Shown: piece by piece, positions 11,345 to 22,732 of the stretch
How positions within the stretch are numbered: position 1 is the stretch's first letter
Layout: each line of letters starts with the position of its first letter
Origin: Polyodon spathula
Taxonomy: Eukaryota; Chordata; Actinopteri; Acipenseriformes; Polyodontidae
Direction of reading: 5' to 3'
DNA length: 64,000 nucleotides
Assembly: GCF_017654505.1 (NCBI RefSeq)
Contig: NC_054547.1
Location: forward strand, 26,425,975 to 26,489,974
The notes under the pieces: model-generated
Seen by the model: only the letters and a program-made list of their open reading frames with translations
Told to the model about the DNA's origin: nothing
Databases searched by the model: none
Position numbers and translations under genes: made by a program

Positions 11345-12342
11345 TGTCTTTTATAAAGAAAAACACAAAAGCTTTGTTTTTGTTATTTCAGGTTTGCAGT
11401 TAACATTTCTCCCGTGTTTAATGTTTTGGGATTAAAGGCAACAAAATAGTCTATGGGAATGACATGGTCATTCTAATGAAAACTCGAAAATGTTGCTGAA
11501 TTTGTCATTCAGGGTTGTTTTTAAAAAAATAAATCAATTTTGTCTTCTTGTTACTTTTTTGCAGCCAACACAGACCATTTTAAACGACTCTTGTTTCCAA
11601 TAAAAGTTTGTTTAATTTTTAAAGACTGTTTCAATGGAGACTCGAGTTCCAATGTTATAATGTACTCATACATCCTCAGACAGTCTGGGATATATGAAGA
11701 TTACGAGGCAGGTGTATATGCAACACTTTCGGCTATGTTACTATATTTGAAGTCACCATGTACTTGTAATATTTGAGTAGGCTATGCTTTAAAATATACA
11801 AAATAAACTATAAATGTCCAGTAAATGAATGTACACAGAGTGCGAGTTGAGGTGCAGTCATAAATGCAGGCAATCAAACAGCATCTAATGTTAAAAAAGT
11901 GAAGTTTCGCCAAACACCTTTTGAAATGTAAACAGTGAACTTTTATTGACTGAGCGAGTGCTTTGCTGACTTTTGATTAATATTACCAAATAAGTCAGAG
12001 AGAGATCAAGTTGAACAAACAAATATTTATTTGATTTGCAGTTAAACGTAAATGTTCCATTAACAATTACTTTCTCTGCTTTGACTGTCTCGCGGGAAGC
12101 TGTGATTTGGGACAAGACCCCCGCTCTCCTCCTATGGAGCGCGATTTATTTTGTCCTTAATGTTTCATTGAAGTTAATGTTCTCGCTGATTCAGCACCAA
12201 AAAGCCTCTCATAATTCCCCACCACTTCTTCTGCTAATACATTTAGCTCCTGGTCTGTAAACTTTAGATTCCTCATTGTTTCCTCCTTGGTCACTGTCAT
12301 TGCGACGAGCTCTGAACCGTACTTAACTTTTCTTTTGAGAAC

Positions 12343-12344
<2 letters not shown>
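11345..12344. other. Non-coding DNA, no gene seen
   Basis: AT-rich sequence with only short chance ORFs and no repeat structure I can identify. Confidence 0.5.
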
Positions 12345-12382
<38 letters not shown>

Positions 12383-12428
12383 TATATATAGATATATATA
12401 TAATATATATTATATATATATATATATT
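12345..12428. repeat. Interrupted (TA)n microsatellite
   Basis: TA repeats broken by ATAATATA, TAGATA and TATTATA interruptions, giving several nested palindromes. Confidence 0.95.
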
Positions 12429-15400
12429 CAATTATATGCATTGTAGACAATTATAATTAATTATAACTGCCATCTAGCGGTGTTAATAATATTTATAACT
12501 GTACATTTTAAGTGGCTGTTATTTGGTTGAGTCATTTCTCTCATCTACGGTGTTTAATTTCAATTGAACTGAAACTGCTATCGCAATTCTACCTAATTTG
12601 TAGAACTAGAAATCGGAATGGCTGTACATTGTTTTTATGATCCCCGCTTTCCCACAACTACTTGGCTGCTATTATTTTTAATGATGTATTTGTTCCCCCT
12701 GATGGTTTTAAATCATAATGGCCATATAAACAACATATGAGCGAATATGGAATCAGCAAAAGCACATAAAAACACATTTTGAAGATTTTTTTGTTATTCC
12801 TTGCTGACAAACTTGAAAGTTTTTAAAGAGCCCTTGCCATTTGCGATTAAGAGCTTTTAATTCAATGTGTTTCAATAATTTAATTATTTCCCAAACAGAC
12901 TGTTAGTCTCCTCTATCCCATTATTGATTCTGCACATCTTGTCCCTGACTTCAGTGTTTTTGCTTTTTAATTGCACTGCTTAAAGAAACAGCTCAACATT
13001 ACCAGACAGGCTACAACTAGGCAAAAATAAGGCAGGGCAACAGTCTGATTAAAAGGGAGGTTCACTGCGTGGCTTTTTATTTCTATCTGAACATTTTATT
13101 TGCAAGACTGTGTGTGTTCGTGCCACTGTCTTTTCATATGAACTTTAAAATGTGTGATTGACGACTCTTTATATGGTATTGTTTTAAACCCCTGTCCTTT
13201 TATGTTTCTATAACATTCTTGTCAATCAGATGTAGTTTATGTGTAATTGCGGAGATTTATGTATATATTAAATGGTTTTACACATCAAAATGTTGTCAAT
13301 CTTTAATCAAAATTCAAATGTTTCAGTAATATAATCTAATGACATGCTGCACCCATAATATTAGTATGACAAGGTCGTATTTTTACATTTTAATTTTAGT
13401 ATAGCTTTAACTTTACTACAGTTTAGACGTGGCAAAATGTAGGCCTACTACTACAGGTTAAAAAAAAATAGCATATACAGTACATTGCTTTGTCTGCATG
13501 TCTTAAGCATTAATATGTATTGTTACACATACAATTGTGTTTCTTTAAAAATAGCTTCTAGGTTTAGGGTTTTTAAATTTGGATAGGATGAAGAAAATTA
13601 ACCACAAATAGCCAGACAAAAGTTTTTTTTTAGAAATGAATTGTGTCTTGTACTCAGGCTGGGAATTAAACAAATCTCTCATGTTGTTTGCACACAATAC
13701 ATTAATATAAATGCCATTAAAGTACTGTTTGTCTCAAAACATTTAAAGGAGGTAATTGCATCTGTATCGTATTTTTTTCGATTTGCTTTGTGAATTAAAA
13801 GATGTCACATTGCTGATATTTTGAAGAGTTAAAGCTGTATTCTGTATGGCTGGCAAGCTATTGGTCGTACAGAGTCATTTTAGATAGCTCCCTACAATAG
13901 AGCAATGCCTATTCTAGCCACACAAAGGAACAGACATTCTTGCAGTAATTGATGGCACAAGGGTCAGAGTCTGTAAAAGTAATGCATTTTAATTAAGGTA
14001 AACCTAGCATACAGCAAACACAACTTGCACACATATTTCAAAAGGAAAGCGATTTCACGTCACTGGAGATGGAGTTTGAAATGGTCAGCTGAGAGCATGC
14101 ATCAAGAGCCAGGGAAGCAAGCAGTTATAGGAATACAATCCAAAGGTTCAGGGTGCAAGATTCCTGCAGTCCAGATGAACTATTGATATGACCAGTTTTC
14201 AATATAGAGGCCTGCAAATAAAACTGTTGTGGCATCTTTGTCTCGGGCAAGGCCTAGATGCACAGGGGTTATAGATGGTGCACTGTTTTATCTTTTGTCT
14301 TATACTTTCTAAGTCTAAATTTGTGGTCACAAATCAGTCTACACTGAACTGTATTCTGCCATCGACATCACAAAAACATTGTGAATTTTCACACTTCAGC
14401 AGTTGTACAGCATCTTGTATAATATGGTTTATTCAAGATTGACTATATTACATATAGGAACTGACCCTATACAGTATACCACCAGAACACCACAGTGGAA
14501 GCACACCAGTTGTACAAACAGAATATTGTTATTTAAAAAAATAATCATATACTTGTATTACAGTGTCCTTGTAATAAATCAGCATACACAGAGAATGAAG
14601 TGAGTGGAAATGAACACAGCCCATGCAGTAGTTGCTGTGCTTTTATACAGACATTACTTCCAGGGATAAGAGTGAAAAACAAGCACTGGAGACCCAAACA
14701 AGTCTGTTCAAGTTTTGAAAGGTTCTTAATGGCGAAGCCAGTAGGAGGTTGTCAGCTCTTACCTGTTAAATGCTGCTGCTATTACTTGCACAGCAGGAAA
14801 TCAACCGGGGAAAACATAAAAAGCAGCCAACCTTTTTTCAAAACAATCATAAACGGGCTGTCTTCAATGTAGACACGATAACCCAGTGTTGGAGTGTGGA
14901 GCCTGCTTTGTTTGTCGAGTAGAATAGCTGTTTGATTTGTTTTTGTGTGTCTGTGTATAATGGCTACTGTGGTGCTAAGAGGGTATCCCCTTGTGCACAA
15001 TGGACATTGCCGTTTAGATGGGTGGTTGTTCGGGTCAAGTTCAATGTTTATCTTGTAGAAAAGGGTTGCAAGTTTTATGTTAGTGGGTGAAAAAAAATGG
15101 ATGGCTGTTCTTTTCATTATGCTTCAGGGCAGAAGATAAACTGTTTCATTGTTTTATGTTAGCTTGGTTAATTAAAGAAATATATGTGGCTTTCATTTAG
15201 GGCTGTGTCCGAAGGTTCATTCGCTAGCCAGGCATTGAAGATTGTTTAAACCTTTGAAGGCTCGTCAGACAGGTTCACGCACTGTATTGTTGTTTTTTTT
15301 TTGTTTGTTTGTTTTTGTTTTTTCTGTTAACGGAAACTGTTTGACAGTGTGTGAATACTATAAATCAAACATTAAATATCACTCAGATGCAAAATTAAAT

Positions 15401-15884
15401 CTTTTGATTTGTATAATGTATATTACATAAACGAAAGTTGTTATTAAAATCCTCTATCAAATCCTTACGTAACAACTCTACATGGTGTTGCTGCAGTGTG
15501 TGGAACAGGGTATAAAGTATCAAAAGCAGTGGGCTCGTACCTAGGCTGTATTGCTTCAGTAAAATATGTACTGAATACCTAGTGTACAAGATTGTGTGCT
15601 ATTGTAGAATATGTTTGAAACATACAAAATATACGCTAACACTAATAATTTAAATTTCGGAAACTTAGCACCGTGCGCCCCTCCTCGCTCCAGCTCGTGT
15701 TATCCAGAAGCAAACCTTTAATTTTTTCATTGACCGTCTCGACAACAAAGCGTTGTAGTGTGCGTAAAGGCGTAAGCTATATATTTTTTTTAATTTATTT
15801 AGTCGTTGCCATTTATTTTTGTTATTTTCTCCCAATTTGAAATGCCCTGTTATTATTTATGCTCAGCTTGCTGCTACCACCCGT
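12429..15884. other. Non-coding DNA, possibly containing conserved elements
   Basis: No gene is supported. About 12,830-13,110 is low in simple repeats and has runs such as TTTAATTCAATGTG and AATAATTTAATTATTTCCC with ordinary base composition, which could be a conserved non-coding element. The ORFs at 14600-14872 and 14782-15117 overlap on opposite strands and show no domains. Confidence 0.45.
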
Positions 15885-16115
15885 ACGCTGACTCAGGAGC
15901 GGCGAAGATGAACACACAATGTCTTCTGAAGCGTGTGCCATCAGCCGACCGTTTTTTTACGCACTGCGGATTCACCGTGTAGCCACCCAGGAGCTACAGC
16001 GTCGGAGGACAACGCAGCCCCCCGGGCAGCTAACAGGCAAGCCCGAGGCACCCGGCCAGACTGCAGGGGTCTCTGGTGCGCAGTGAGCCGAGGACACCCT
16101 GGCCGACCTACGGCC
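15885..16115. other. GC- and CpG-rich island, probably a dispersed repeat fragment
   Basis: A sharply delimited block with many CpGs and C-rich stretches (around 15990-16090) in otherwise AT-rich DNA. From memory it resembles a GC-rich dispersed repeat seen in ray-finned fish (phrases such as GTCGGAGGACAACGC and GAGGACACCCTGGCCGACCT), but I cannot confirm this. The plus-strand ORF at 15933-16124 over it looks incidental. A CpG-island promoter is the alternative, but no downstream exon is visible. Confidence 0.45.
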
Positions 16116-19100
16116 CTCATTTAAATTATAAAAACATGATTATTGTTCTTTATAACGTATTTTTAAACTACATGTGAATGTTTTATTCCATTAATATGTA
16201 TGGTGATGTAACCAATAAATTATGCAATAATATGCAATAATTTATAATTTACGCACCTTCCTTTGGTGATGTGTTCTGGACCTTCGAAGGTCAAAATGTA
16301 CTCCCGTTGCAGCCCTACTTTCATTTATTAGTTTATAGTTTTTAACTTGCAAAATCTCAGAGTGAGTGCTTGGAGTCCCTGAATTAGTGTGTCATTTAAA
16401 CTTTATCAGGCACACAGTGAAGAACGCCCTGGAGGATTTAGTGCACAGATAAGCCTGACATTTTTATTGGTGTCTGGTTTTCAATTTCGGTATTTAGAGA
16501 ACTGAGGCAAATAATGGGAATGCCCTGAAAAGCTGTCTGTTTATTGGTGTAAGATTAGAGATTACAGGCCTGCTATTTCCGTTGCAAAAGAGGTAGCTGA
16601 TAGGTAGAAGGTTAAGTCTCTGATAAGCTTAGTAACTGTCAGTAAATGGTTTTTGGTTCTGCATTGCATAGTTATTGGTGTCTGAATTTAACTTTTGTCA
16701 GTAATGCCACAGAGCATAAAATATTGGGGGCTGATAATCTGCCTATTTTATGCTGTGTGGTTTTAAATAGGTTTGTTGAACTACAGCAAACTGCTAAATT
16801 GGCACTTTCCAGCCACTTTTTTACAGGCTTGTAGTCTAAAATCTCCCATTCCCCCATGTTTTGCGTAAGTAGGTATTCTCTAGATTAGTTTAAGCTAGTC
16901 ATTTTCTTTTTCATTTTTAATTAAAACCATTAGAGATGGAACCACTCATGAGGGCACATTTGGTTCACAGCCAAGCATGTTCCAGCTTGAAGAGCATCTC
17001 TTTTAATTCAGTGAGTAGTGCTCCTATATGCTAAAGGATACTCGCACATTGCTGTACACAGCCACGAAAGACAGAAAATGTGTTCTCTGTTTGAGGTAGA
17101 AGCATTATAAATGATGTTACGGTAGATTGTTAAAAATGGGCACGGGAACAGCCTTTTGGTTGTGTTCTCTAGCCTGCTTCTGTCCAGATGGCACTCAGGA
17201 GAGTGGTAGCACACCTGTGATTCTCACTTTATTACTTGTGAAATAAGTAACCAAGGGAACATTGCACAGATGGCAGTTTCCTGTGTGCTTTGCACCAGAG
17301 TGCTCAGGTGGGAGTGGCTGAGTACCTCACTTTTGTTTTGTTAAAGCTGAAAATTTAAAAGCCAAAAAATTGTGCCTTGTTTTCAGTTGATAAAAGAGAG
17401 TTTGAAGTGTATGTTCTTGACAAGTTTGCATACAAATGAACAACAAGCACTGGGGTTATAGCCACCTGGCTGGGCTCAATAGGAATTGGATTGGAACAAT
17501 ACTCACCATTTTCACAATAATTTGTTCGTATTTGGATATCACATCTCAAAAGACTCCCAAGTGGTGCCATGTTGACTTAGTTCGGTGGTTGATATTATAG
17601 CTCTCTGTCTTTTGATAAGTGAAATATTTACAGTGGAATCAGAGCCTTTTGAAAGGGAAGAGCTGGTTTTTTGAAAAGTGTCCTGCAGCATTTCAAAAAA
17701 ACAGTAATAAACGAGTTTTGTGAACCATGTCGTACAGACAACTGGAAAATGAGATATAATCAAAGTGTCATTACGTCTGCTATTCCAAAAGGAATACGTC
17801 ATTTCTGTTAATGCAGGGAACAAAAAAGTTCCTTTTGTTTGTACATAATAGTTATTTGGGTGGCTGCAAAGTAAAATTCGTACACAGTGAAGAACAAAAT
17901 GCCCCTTGTTCTTAGTGTTGTCTTTGTACAAGAAAGCCTCAGCCTACTGTACACACCTAGACTTCATATTACAAACTGTCAAAGACTTAATGTCAAAAAA
18001 GCACCTGATAGTCATCATATCATTTGAAATCAAAAGCTGAGGTAGGTTTTGGAAAATTTCCCAATTTATAAAGTGATTTTTTTTTTCCAATTAATTGAAA
18101 CTAAATAGATTTTTAACAGTAGTTGTCACTGTAGAAATAGAAAAGTAGAGTGTCCTGTTTATTATTAGTTCATTGAGGTTACATTACATAAGTTTTCATA
18201 TGCACTTCTTGCCCTCTGCAAATATTTCCGGTAGAAGTCGTCCGAGTTAAACGCATTCTTCCCAGTTGATTACTCCTTTAATGAAATATGACATTACAGA
18301 AATTTGTTACGAATCAGATTTTTAAGAAGGAGGTGGGGGCTGTTGTTTTATGTTAAATCCTTCAACAGAACAAGAATGGGCACACAATAACATTGCAGCT
18401 GTGCTTTCCAATGTAGCGTGTAGCTAAACAGAAAACACTTGAGAGGGATGGGATGGGATGGGCTGGCTTTCTGCTGAGTTACCCTGCACTGTTACAGGAC
18501 CAGGAGATTCTCAGTCGGTGGTATTAAAGTAGGGCCTAAACTACATCTCTCCTGCAGCATGAAATTCTGTTCCTGATTAACACTTGTACTGAAATCAGTA
18601 TACATCTGAATTATATAATGTGTATCAGTAGAGGTTTTAATATGTCCTCCATGAATAAAACATATGTGTGTGTTGCTGGTAGATCAGGACATGCTGACGT
18701 GGTAAATCACAGTAGTCTAATCAGGCTGAGTGAAGCGGTAACACTCAAATGATTCTCCCGCTGATATTTAATTCCATTATGAAGTTGTCCCAGACAGAAA
18801 TAGCGTGGGGTTAACGTTCTGTTAATTCAAAATTAACTTTCTAGCTGAACTGCAGGGAGACCAGGAAAGAAGCAGGGGACTTATATTTTTAAAAGCTTTC
18901 TATCATTGCATGTAGCTGTGACATTTCTATAGCATTTTGGTTGATTAAGGAATAAGCTTTGGTTTGTGTCAATATAGTTTAATCACAGGGGCCGGTAATA
19001 TTGTGACTATGCTTTCAAATCCTTTATTAAATCAGTCCATTCAAAAATAAAATAAAATAAAAGGTGTGTTTGCTGCAGTCCACCTTACATTGTAACAATT

Positions 19101-19940
19101 TCCCAGATACTGTATTGCACTTTAGACAGAGTATATCTTTTAATTTAATTGTGTTGCTATCAAATAAAAAACACTCTCAGGTTTTCCCAGTAGAATTTTT
19201 AATGCACAAACCCAAAACAGAAGGCAGAAAACATTATCTACTGCAATCCAACAAGTCGAGGGGGTAATATCAACCCCTCTGGGAACAAGTTTAAATTCGC
19301 ACTGTTGACTTAGGACTTGTGAGACTTGAGTTTGTGATTAATGGCTTTGTTTTTATCATGTTGTTTTTTTATTTTGTTTGGTTGCGATGGCAGGAAGGCA
19401 GGCCATAAGGTTTGTGCCCTAGCCTCTGTTGCCTGAAGCTTGCCATTCTTAACAAGTAGAATTACTTAGAATCAGAATATATATATAGTAAGTAAATCTT
19501 TTGGCAGGAGATTCAGCAAAGGGGTATTTGTATGATTCCATTGACAAAAAGAGACAACTGGCTTTGGCAACGGAAGCCAACCGGCTTTAGTGCCGACAAT
19601 AGGAAATGGCAATCAGGAATAGCCTTTGAAAAGAGGAGGTGACAGAGTATGATAATCTTTTTAATTGTGCTCCACCACCACTCTGCTCTTGAATATGGGA
19701 TTTTCTTGGGAAGAGTAAGCTTTGCAGTGAACAAGAATATAAAGGACAAAGACAGAAACCACAGAAGGGCTTTCTCGTCCGGTGGGTTGCAAGTTGTTGT
19801 TCTGAAGCTGTGCTTTCATCAAGAACAGAAAACTCCCCAGATCCCAGACATGAAAGTAGACTTTTATGTGGGGCGCCTATGTGTTTGTCAATCTGGAAAC
19901 CCAACAGCTCCAAAAGCACTGGCAACTGAAATAATTTAAG
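16116..19940. other. Non-coding DNA, no gene seen
   Basis: No gene is supported. The largest ORFs (17539-17931 minus; 19587-19925 minus) show no domain. About 18,690-18,880 has balanced composition and no simple repeats and could be a conserved non-coding block; this is an impression only. Confidence 0.45.
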
Positions 19941-20881
19941 CGAGCTGTGAGGCGAGAGTGTATTAAATGGAATGTCCAGACAGTAATTTATGTGTACAGA
20001 AATAATAATTTATTTTTATTATCTATACACAACAAAATAATTAAATAACAAAAGAAAATAAAATGGCGTGAGGGAGGGAGTGCAGGGTTGAAATCCAAAA
20101 CAGATTGTGAGAACTCGTCTTTAATCGTCTTCGTGGCGAACCACACATAAAAATGTTAGTATTTTCAAAAATCCCGCTGCACCAAACTAGTCTCTCCCTC
20201 CACCCGTTACTCCACATAATTTACTTTCGGACCAATCCCGAACACAGTAGTACGTGCCCTTTAGTATGTAACGTCCCGCCTCTGTAGTCAGTGGAACACC
20301 AATCCCCAACTGACAAGTGTCCTTATCCTTCACTTGACTCCAGTGGCTGGAATTTACATACTCGTACTTCCGCCCTTCACCAAGGTGCCGCCCCTCAAAA
20401 AGACGACTTTTGCCATGGTCACGAGATCTTGGTAAGGGAAGTCCCTAGTTGGTTTGATGCCATCTACTGTCAGGAGGCTGAATCACAGACCGAAATCCCT
20501 TTGACTCATCACATGAGCTAATATGGTATTACAGTCATTCAAGTTGAAGTGACGTATTCACACTCTGACCCATTTCAGTTTTTAGTGCGGTTATAAAAAA
20601 GAAAATTGCAATTTGTCTTTAATTTGGCTTTTCATATGTGTAAATATGTTTTTTAGGATTAGCTGGCAGGCCCAAAAGATAAGCAGCTTAATACTGACAG
20701 TACTGAAACATCCAAGAACATTTTTCTCAGATGTGATATGCTTTAGTACCCATTTTATATGATTATTTTTGTATTTTTTTAAATGTATTTGTTTACTAAC
20801 TCTATTTAAAATAAATGACTACAATATTAATGTGTGCAGAACTACAGAACATGTGTTTATGGAAGTGACGATGAATAAATA
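19941..20881. other. Repeat-like block of unknown class
   Basis: About 19,948-20,520 differs from its surroundings: an A+T-rich half with poly(A)-signal-like sequences on the minus strand (AATAAAAATAAATTATT), then a C-rich half with several CpGs. The organisation resembles an LTR, but no pair of repeats or reliable TG...CA boundary could be defined. 20,521-20,881 is featureless. Confidence 0.3.
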
Positions 20882-21262
20882 TTAACCCTTTGCAGTCCTG
20901 TGTCGGACCAGGTCCGACATTACAATTTTCCCTTTCCCATCCAATGTTGGACCCTGTCCAACATCATCAAAGACGTAAAGCACAAGTCTCTAGTCGTTTT
21001 TTCTCCGGAAAAAGCAGAGAAAACCTTTCAATGGCCGAGTGAGACTGATAGGAACCGAATGAAACCGAAAAAGGTGTATCTCATAGCCCCATGCACTACA
21101 GAGATAACACAGACATAAACAAAGGAGGTAGCTGCTTCTGCATCCAGTGCTCAAAGAATATCACAGACTTTTTTGAGATGTTATAGTAATAATATAATGA
21201 CTTAGATCGCACTATTGAGGAGTTTGGTGATAAAACAGGAGAGGATTTATCGATATGCATGT
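20882..21262. mobile_element. piggyBac-like end, TTAA-bounded, interrupted by an LTR element
   Basis: A TTAA at 20882-20885 is followed by CCCTTTGCAGTCC and the palindromic TGTCGGACCAGGTCCGACA, then a second related palindrome (GTTGGACCCTGTCCAAC) at about 20,945. TTAA targets and C-rich tips are typical of piggyBac elements, and such subterminal palindromes suggest transposase-binding sites. The repeat runs into the LTR element that starts at 21263. A candidate opposite end ending in TTAA at 22729-22732 (TTGCAGACGGACAAG on the minus strand) is imperfect. No transposase coding is seen. Confidence 0.45.
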
Positions 21263-21728
21263 TGTGAAAAGATTGCAACTCTCAGCTTTGTTGCCCCTTT
21301 AAATCGTAGACCCAGGACACAGAGTTGCAGTTTAAGCACTTGCACGCTATTTTTAATATCAAAATAAACAAAACACAAAATAAACACCTAGCTCTCATGA
21401 ACACTAACTACCACACACAGGAACCTAACTACAACAAGACAGGTAAGCCGTTTACCTGTAACTCACATTAACAAAACAGAACACACAAAAAGGCTTTCAC
21501 ACTACCTTTGTTACAGTTGAAATCACCATCAACCGGGCTCCTTTACCCCACAGCAACCTTGAACAGACTGGTTGCTTTCTTTAAATACTCTGCACCTGGC
21601 TCTACAATAATCACCCGGTGCAGGGGATAATTAATAGTAAAACAATTAAACAGCACCAAGAAATTAAATAAAACGTTTCCACCTGTTTTAGGCAGGGAGG
21701 AATCTGCCCCTCTCCCTGCTACTTTACA
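21263..21728 (-). repeat. 3' LTR of the old LTR element
   Basis: Begins TGTGAAAAGATTGCAACTC and ends TACTTTACA on the plus strand, with TG...CA ends. It aligns along its length with the 470-bp LTRs at 25115 and 26711 (shared TTGCCCCTTTAAA, AGACCCAGGACACA, AACACCTAGCTC, TAAGCCGTTTACCTG). Confidence 0.78.
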
Positions 21729-22199
21729 CACCCTCCCCCTTGTCTTTACAAGACACCGGCCATTTAATGGCCACCTCCCTCCCCCCTTGAAAAACCACCC
21801 ACCCTTAAGTCCGCAAATGTCAATTTTTGCCCTCTTCCACGGGCAGGCTTGAGGGTGGGTTGGTCCAGCCGGCGTTTCCAGGGAGGGACCTAGGACCGGC
21901 AAGGAGGAACCCAGATGGCTTGTACAGGGCGACCACAGCTCAGGCCGGTGACCGGGAGCCAGGACTGGCAGGCAGAGGTGTGTGCCTGTGGACCTGCGCA
22001 GTGACTTCTGGGATCCCAGGTGGAGTGTAGCACGAGGCAAGGGGAGCGGAGCAAACAGCAGGGGGAATGCCAGTGACGTCTGCCCCTTGCTTAGCGACGT
22101 CTGCCTCTTGCGCAGCGACATCTTTGATTCCAGCAAGGGAGTGGAGCAAGGGACCAGGCAAGAGACTATGCCTGGCTGTGCTGCGACCTGGGAGCAGGG

Positions 22200-22451
22200 T
22201 CAAGGGAGGTCTGGGCATTCCGGCCCGGTGTCGACACTGCCGGGACAAGGGACCTCCCTCGGCAACGCCGGACTGGCTTGCAGGGGTGGAGGCACGTCCT
22301 GCCCTCTGGGCTCTGGCAGCGATGACTCCTCCCCTCTGGGCTCTGGGAGCGGCGGCTCCTCACCTCTGGGCTCCAGTCTCCACCTTTCATTTTGCTCCCG
22401 TTGAGCCGCAGTATTCCTGTTGATCATATCGATCAACTCCTTAAAATCTTC
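22200..22451 (-). pseudogene. gag-position ORF fragment of the old LTR element
   Basis: The minus-strand frame immediately after the primer-binding site encodes FKELIDMINRNTAAQREQNE, then RWRLE and about three proline-rich units (PPLPEPRGEE-like), and stops at 22200 after CPDLP. It aligns without gaps to the start of the ORF in the young element at 25 kb. In the shared 27-codon core about ten codon differences are synonymous and about six change the residue, which is the signature of a sequence that evolved as protein. The function is unknown; the position suggests a gag-like product. No zinc knuckle, protease or reverse transcriptase is present. The in-frame stop and short length indicate that this copy is dead. 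Confidence 0.6.
22299..22376. repeat. Short 30-bp minisatellite, about 3 units
   Basis: Units of the form CTCTGGGCTCTGGGAGCGGC repeat with 27-30 bp spacing. It is the unexpanded counterpart of the 12-unit array at 26151-26512. Confidence 0.75.
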
Positions 22452-22488
22452 TGGGTCTTTAGGGGCGCCCACACACGCTGGCACCAGA

Positions 22489-22583
22489 TGTGAAATGATT
22501 GCAACTCACAGGTTCGTTGCCCCATTAAAATGTAGACCCAGGACACAGAGTTGTAGTTTAAGCGCTTGCGCATTATTTTTAAG
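22489..22583 (-). repeat. Truncated 5' LTR of the old LTR element
   Basis: Begins TGTGAAATGATTGCAACTC and matches the left LTR through AGACCCAGGACACAGAGTTG and on to about 22,583. After that the similarity stops abruptly, so most of the LTR is lost or replaced. Confidence 0.7.
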
Positions 22584-22732
22584 TAGATACAGTATTGAAT
22601 GTAAACACTAAGGCCAACAGCAATAATCCACATGCATGTTTCTGATAACGGTTAGACAACATTTTAAATGGATAAGGTTTAAACTATTAACACCGGCAGT
22701 TGTACTTGTCCGTCTGCAATCTTTTCAGTTAA

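Larger units (their letters stand above)
21263..22583 (-). mobile_element. Old non-autonomous LTR retrotransposon, 5' LTR truncated
   Basis: A sibling of the element at 25115-27181. It has a complete left LTR (21263-21728), an internal region of about 760 bp, and only the first ~95 bp of the right LTR (from 22489). Orientation is minus: a purine tract (AAGGGGGAGGGTG on the minus strand) lies next to the left LTR, and a primer-binding-site-like TGGTGCCAGCGTGTG lies next to the right one. LTR and internal sequence are clearly related to the younger copy but diverged. ATGCATGT occurs just left of the element (21255-21262) and again at about 22,633, which may be coincidence or a remnant of the target site. 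Confidence 0.75.

Noticed and set aside
17539..17931. 130-codon minus-strand ORF
   Set aside because: No domain or repeat similarity; chance ORF in ordinary DNA.
21543..22136. 197-codon minus-strand ORF across the old LTR element
   Set aside because: It runs through the LTR. Only its middle (the WKRAKIDICGLKGGW part) aligns with the younger element, so it is covered by the LTR-element entry and not listed as a separate gene.
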